Source: Rathayibacter iranicus NCPPB 2253 = VKM Ac-1602
Lineage (GTDB): Bacteria > Actinomycetota > Actinomycetes > Actinomycetales > Microbacteriaceae
DNA length: 64,000 bases
Reading direction: 5' to 3'
Assembly: GCF_003149025.1 (NCBI RefSeq)
Contig: NZ_QGDV01000001.1
Location: 62,001-126,000, forward strand
This document shows positions 60,649 to 64,000 of this stretch, piece after piece. The notes below the pieces were generated by a model, which did not search any database, was not told the origin of the DNA, and worked only from the letters and a program-made list of their open reading frames with translations. Made by a program: the position numbers and the translations under genes. Position 1 is the stretch's first letter, and each line of letters opens with the position of its first letter.

Positions 60649-60731
60649 AAAGGGGAGTCATTCCGGCCGCTGAGCGAACGGGCTCCCCCCTTCAGGGCGC
60701 GCTCCGGCAGGCCACGGGTAGGATCACCAGC

Positions 60732-60914
60732 ATGGATTGGGAGCTGTGGAACCAGGGGCTGTGGGCCCTCGTTCCGACGATCACCGTCGGACTCATCTTC
60801 TGGTTCGTGATGCGAGCGCTGATCCGCTCGGACCGCAATGAACGCCGTGCGTACGACCGCATCGAGGCCCGCGAGCGCGTCCGCCGCGGCCTGCCGCCTC
60901 GCGACGCCTCCTGA
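60732..60914 (+). CDS. small membrane protein commonly linked to lysS
   Basis: 60 residues: MDWELWNQGLWALVPTITVG, one membrane helix to FWFVMRALIRS, then a charged helix DRNERRAYDRIEARERVRRG. From memory, very similar short proteins follow lysS in related Microbacteriaceae. Here 5.6 kb separates the two, supporting later insertion in between. Function unknown. Confidence 0.7.
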   Translation: MDWELWNQGLWALVPTITVGLIFWFVMRALIRSDRNERRAYDRIEARERVRRGLPPRDAS

Positions 60915-60981
60915 CCACCGCCGGCCCGCGGCCCGTCGGCGCGTTCGGTGACCAGCTCTGCACGACGAACGAGGAGGCGCG

Positions 60982-62457
60982 GTGCCCGCACCGGACTCAA
61001 CGGTGATCCTCCCGATCGCCGCGATCGTCGTCGAACTCGTCGTGCGGGTGATCGCCGTCATCGTCGTTCCACGCAACCGTCGACCAACGACGGGCCTCGC
61101 CTGGCTGATGGCAATCTTCCTGATCCCCTACGTCGGCATCCTGCTCTTCCTCTTCATCGGGAGCAACCGCCTCCCGCGCAAGCGCCGCCGGAAGCAGCAG
61201 GAGATCAACCGTTTCATCCTGGATTCGACCGAGGGGATCGACCGAGTAGCCCAGGAGCATCCGTGGCCGCAGTGGCTCGAATCAGTCGTCACCCTCAACC
61301 GCAACCTCGGCGCGATGCCGCTCGTCGGTGGAAACGACGCGCGCCTCCAGGGCAATTACGAGCAGACAATCGAGGCGATGGCCCGCGAGATCGACCGCGC
61401 TAGACGCTACGTGCACTGCGAGTTCTACATTCTTGCCGCCGACTCGACAACGGCGCCTTTCTTCGACGCCCTCGACCGTGCGGTCGCACGGGGAGTGCGG
61501 GTGCGGATCCTGCTCGACCACATCGCGTCCATCCGTGTCCCGGGCTACTTCAGCGGGACGTACCGCCGCCTCCGCGCACTCGAGGAGGCCGGGGCAAGCT
61601 GGTCGTACATGCTGCCTGTGCGCCCCTGGCGGGGGCAGTATCAGCGTCCGGATCTGCGCAATCACCGCAAGCTACTGATCGTCGATGGCACGGTGGCCTT
61701 CATGGGCTCGCAGAACGTCGTCGACTCGAGCTACAACAAGCGCGGCAACATCCGCCGGGGTCTGCACTGGCACGACTTGATGGTGCGTCTCGAAGGTCCG
61801 GTGGTGCAGGGCATCAACGCGATCTTCATCACCGACTGGTATAGCGAGACCGATGAGCTGATGCTGCGCGAGTCGGAGCCGATGGAGGCGTTGCAGCAGC
61901 GCGACACCATCGACTGCCAGGTCGTCCCGAGCGGGCCGGGCTTCGAGGGCGAGAACAACCTGCGGCTGTTCCTCACCCTGCTCTATTCGGCGCAGAAGTC
62001 GATCATTATCACGAGCCCGTACTTCGTCCCGGACGAGGCGATGCTCTACGCGATCACGACGGCGACGAGGCGCGGCGTGCACGTGGAACTCTTCGTCTCC
62101 GAGATCGGGGACCAGGCAGTCGTCTACCACGCTCAGCGCTCCTACTACGAGACGCTGCTCACCGCGGGCGTGCAAATTTGGATGTACCGCACGCCGACCA
62201 TCCTGCACGCCAAGCACTTCACCATTGACGACGATGTTGCTGTCATCGGCTCCAGCAACATGGACATGCGATCGTTCACATTGAACCTCGAGGTCTCGCT
62301 CATGGTGCGCGGTTCTGAATTCGTCGAAGACCTGCGTCAGGTGCAGCAGGAGTATCGCGAGCACTCACGGGAACTGACTCTGCGGGAGTGGCACCAGCAG
62401 CCCCTCCGCTCGACACTGCTCGACAATCTCGCGCGACTCACCTCAGCGCTGCAGTGA
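60982..62457 (+). CDS. cls: cardiolipin synthase
   Basis: 491 residues from GTG 60982. Two N-terminal helices (ILPIAAIVVELVVRVIAVIV; AWLMAIFLIPYVGILLFLFI) anchor two phospholipase D domains. HKD motifs are in NHRKLLIVDGTVAFMGSQNV (about residue 225) and HAKHFTIDDDVAVIGSSNMD (about 405). Joins phosphatidylglycerol units into cardiolipin. ITSPYFVPDEAMLYAITTAT is another family signature. Confidence 0.95.
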   Translation: MPAPDSTVILPIAAIVVELVVRVIAVIVVPRNRRPTTGLAWLMAIFLIPYVGILLFLFIGSNRLPRKRRRKQQEINRFILDSTEGIDRVAQEHPWPQWLESVVTLNRNLGAMPLVGGNDARLQGNYEQTIEAMAREIDRARRYVHCEFYILAADSTTAPFFDALDRAVARGVRVRILLDHIASIRVPGYFSGTYRRLRALEEAGASWSYMLPVRPWRGQYQRPDLRNHRKLLIVDGTVAFMGSQNVVDSSYNKRGNIRRGLHWHDLMVRLEGPVVQGINAIFITDWYSETDELMLRESEPMEALQQRDTIDCQVVPSGPGFEGENNLRLFLTLLYSAQKSIIITSPYFVPDEAMLYAITTATRRGVHVELFVSEIGDQAVVYHAQRSYYETLLTAGVQIWMYRTPTILHAKHFTIDDDVAVIGSSNMDMRSFTLNLEVSLMVRGSEFVEDLRQVQQEYREHSRELTLREWHQQPLRSTLLDNLARLTSALQ

Positions 62458-62470
62458 CGACCGTGCCAGA

Positions 62471-62486
62471 TCCCCCATCAGGGGGA
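62471..62486. terminator. short hairpin after cls
   Basis: tccccc (62471-62476) and ggggga (62481-62486) with loop atca, 13 bases past the stop; no T-tract, so a weak candidate. Confidence 0.4.
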
Positions 62487-62563
62487 GTGCGAGTATAACT
62501 CAGTTACCCTAGACTCGGGGCTCGGTGCCTAATTGCTCCGCGTCATGAAATGGAGTCCTCACG

Positions 62564-63532
62564 GTGGTCCCTCGAACGACCCTCCTTAACCCGGTATCCG
62601 TCCCGATGAGTCCCGGGCTCCGCTCCGTCCGCCTTCGCGGAATGGATGGTCTCGCCGCTGTTCGTCGCACGGTCGACATCCGAGTCGAGAAGCCACTCGA
62701 TTTTCGGATGGACCTTCTTGTCGGTGCGGTCGACCGGGTGCGTGTTCTGCACGTCGTCAGCACGGCATTCGCTGTGCGCTGGCCGGACGCGGGCTTGAGC
62801 ACCGCCTCCTCCGCCTTTCTGCTGCCAATGGAGGGGACTCTTGGGCTCGAGACGGAGGCGGGATTCACGACGGTGACCGACGGCGGGTTGGCGCTCTCGG
62901 CGGAGGAGCGGATCATGATCCAGACGTCGCGGCCCGCCCGCTTCCTCACTCTCTGCATCGACGCGGTCGAGGGCGATCGGATGCACCGACTCGACGGCGC
63001 GAACCGACTTCCTCCCTCCCCGGTCACTACCACCGCCCGGACCGTGCTCCGAGCGTTCCTAGCCGACCTCGATGTCGAGCACCCTGTGCAGTCCGAGTAC
63101 CTCCAGGGAACCGTGCTGCGCCTCGGGCGACTGCTCAGCGCGGTCCGGGAGGAGGACAGCGTCAGCCTGGGCGTGCACGACATGGTCGAGGCGGCCGTGC
63201 AGGTGATCTTGGCCGACTACGCTGACCCGCACCTCGATCCTGCAACGGTCGCCTTCCGCTGCCAGGTCAGCCTCCGCTCGTTGCAGCGGGCTATGGCTCA
63301 GGAGCGGCAGACCACCCTGCGCGACTTCATCGTGTCCATCCGCACCAAGAATGCGCTGCGCTTGGTCGCCGCCGCCAGTGACGAGGTGCCCCTCGCCGAT
63401 ATCGCGAGCAGCACTGGCTTTACGTCGCCCGACCGGCTCCGTCGAGCCATCGCCGCCGAGACGGGGCTCTCCCCGACGGAGTATCGGCGCAGGCGGCAGC
63501 TCGGCGGGCGCGAGGCGGTGTCCGCGGGGTAG
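62564..63532 (+). CDS. AraC-family transcriptional regulator
   Basis: 322 residues from GTG 62564. The N-terminal half is a cupin-like sensing domain of the AraC-binding type (VRRTVDIRVEKPLDFRMDLL ... GTLGLETEAGFTTVTDGGLA). The C-terminal HTH_18 domain has HLDPATVAFRCQVSLRSLQR, AMAQERQTTLRDFIVSIRTK and PLADIASSTGFTSPDRLRRA, with GLSPTEYRRRRQL. Target and ligand unknown; it precedes the NADH dehydrogenase gene on the same strand. Confidence 0.88.
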   Translation: MVPRTTLLNPVSVPMSPGLRSVRLRGMDGLAAVRRTVDIRVEKPLDFRMDLLVGAVDRVRVLHVVSTAFAVRWPDAGLSTASSAFLLPMEGTLGLETEAGFTTVTDGGLALSAEERIMIQTSRPARFLTLCIDAVEGDRMHRLDGANRLPPSPVTTTARTVLRAFLADLDVEHPVQSEYLQGTVLRLGRLLSAVREEDSVSLGVHDMVEAAVQVILADYADPHLDPATVAFRCQVSLRSLQRAMAQERQTTLRDFIVSIRTKNALRLVAAASDEVPLADIASSTGFTSPDRLRRAIAAETGLSPTEYRRRRQLGGREAVSAG

Positions 63533-63669
63533 GCGAACGCCGTAGCCTGTGGCTCCGGCGCGCGTCGCGCAAGGCCCTGGTCGTGCTCGGCGCCCGCGCG
63601 TACCGTCGGACCGTCCTCAGCACCACCCGGTTCCGTCTGATCGGCGCCGGGTTCGAGAAGGGAACGGAC

Positions 63670-64000
63670 ATGACGGCATCCGGCACGACGCGCATCCTCA
63701 TCCTCGGCGGTGGCTACGTCGGCCTCTACACAGCCTGGGGACTTGAGAAGCGGCGGGGGGAGGCGCCGATCGACGTCACCGTGGTCGAGCCGAACCCCTA
63801 CATGACCTACCAGCCGCTGCTTCCGGAGGTCGCGGGTGGCCACGTGCAGCCCCGGCATGTCACGGTCCCGCTCGTCTCGGCGCTCAAGCGCACCCGCGTC
63901 ATCCGTGGTGCGATCACCGGGGTAAGTCTGGCCGAGCGCAGCGCGTCCGTCGCGGCGATAGACGGCTCGACGCGCACGCTCGAATTCGATCAGGTTGTCT
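63670..64000 (+). CDS. ndh: type II NADH dehydrogenase / FAD-dependent oxidoreductase, N-terminal part
   Basis: ATG 63670, continuing beyond the window end. MTASGTTRILILGGGYVGLY shows the GxGxxG dinucleotide fold; PNPYMTYQPLLPEVAGGHVQ and PRHVTVPLVSALKRTRVIRG are the typical early motifs of actinobacterial Ndh (yellow gene product family). This peripheral membrane enzyme passes electrons from NADH to quinone without pumping protons. Only the first 110 residues are visible. Confidence 0.85.
   Translation, partial: MTASGTTRILILGGGYVGLYTAWGLEKRRGEAPIDVTVVEPNPYMTYQPLLPEVAGGHVQPRHVTVPLVSALKRTRVIRGAITGVSLAERSASVAAIDGSTRTLEFDQVV

Overview
The window is high-GC DNA from an actinobacterium, most likely of the family Microbacteriaceae. 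This rests on the codon use, the many GTG starts, the ftsH-folE-folP-folB-folK-DUF3180-PH-PH-DUF2520 run leading to panC and lysS, and a lanthipeptide core almost identical to what I recall of michiganin A from Clavibacter. Genus cannot be fixed from the sequence alone.

Layout. 0-5 kb: the 3' part of recQ, four tandem small membrane proteins and an acyl-CoA oxidase/dehydrogenase. 5-12.2 kb: an MpaB-type oxygenase and a divergent pair of epoxide hydrolases, set among broken genes (LacI-like remnants, SDR, DUF3800 with one in-frame TGA, WYL regulator without its HTH). 12.5-18.1 kb: an accessory block with a secreted protein of bacteriocin-like C-terminus, an alpha/beta hydrolase, and an XRE regulator / ImmA-IrrE protease / MAB_1171c-type membrane protein operon. 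That operon faces two small genes across a palindromic operator, and the block ends in a decayed second copy of the secreted protein. 18.3-24.2 kb: proline iminopeptidase, MarR, YpfJ-type metallopeptidase, SnoaL-like protein, NtaA-type flavin monooxygenase, a small alarmone synthetase and three tRNA genes (Phe, Asp, Glu). 24.4-35 kb: two cell-wall hydrolases with coiled coils (M23 and NlpC/P60), ppa, tilS, hpt, GH76, a diacylglycerol-kinase-type enzyme, and a TetR/YhgE exporter pair.

35-43 kb is a conserved housekeeping run: ftsH, four folate genes, DUF3180, two PH-domain membrane proteins and a DUF2520 protein, mostly joined by 4-bp stop/start overlaps. Its usual continuation, panC-lysS, resumes at 52.6 kb. 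In between (42.9-52.5 kb) lies a type II lanthipeptide island: precursor and LanM on the minus strand, and a histidine kinase, response regulator, ABC ATPase and two permeases on the plus strand, followed by an MFS transporter. The predicted product is a michiganin/actagardine-type lantibiotic. The two-component system probably senses it or envelope stress and drives the ABC transporter for immunity. No dedicated LanT or LanP is present.

55-59.6 kb follows lysS and carries an ABC transporter operon and small atypical genes. Two degenerate copies of the lysS 3' end lie at about 57.4 and 59.5 kb, which suggests repeated insertion at this locus. From 59.6 kb there are a secreted HExxH protein, a small membrane protein, cardiolipin synthase, an AraC regulator and the 5' part of a type II NADH dehydrogenase.
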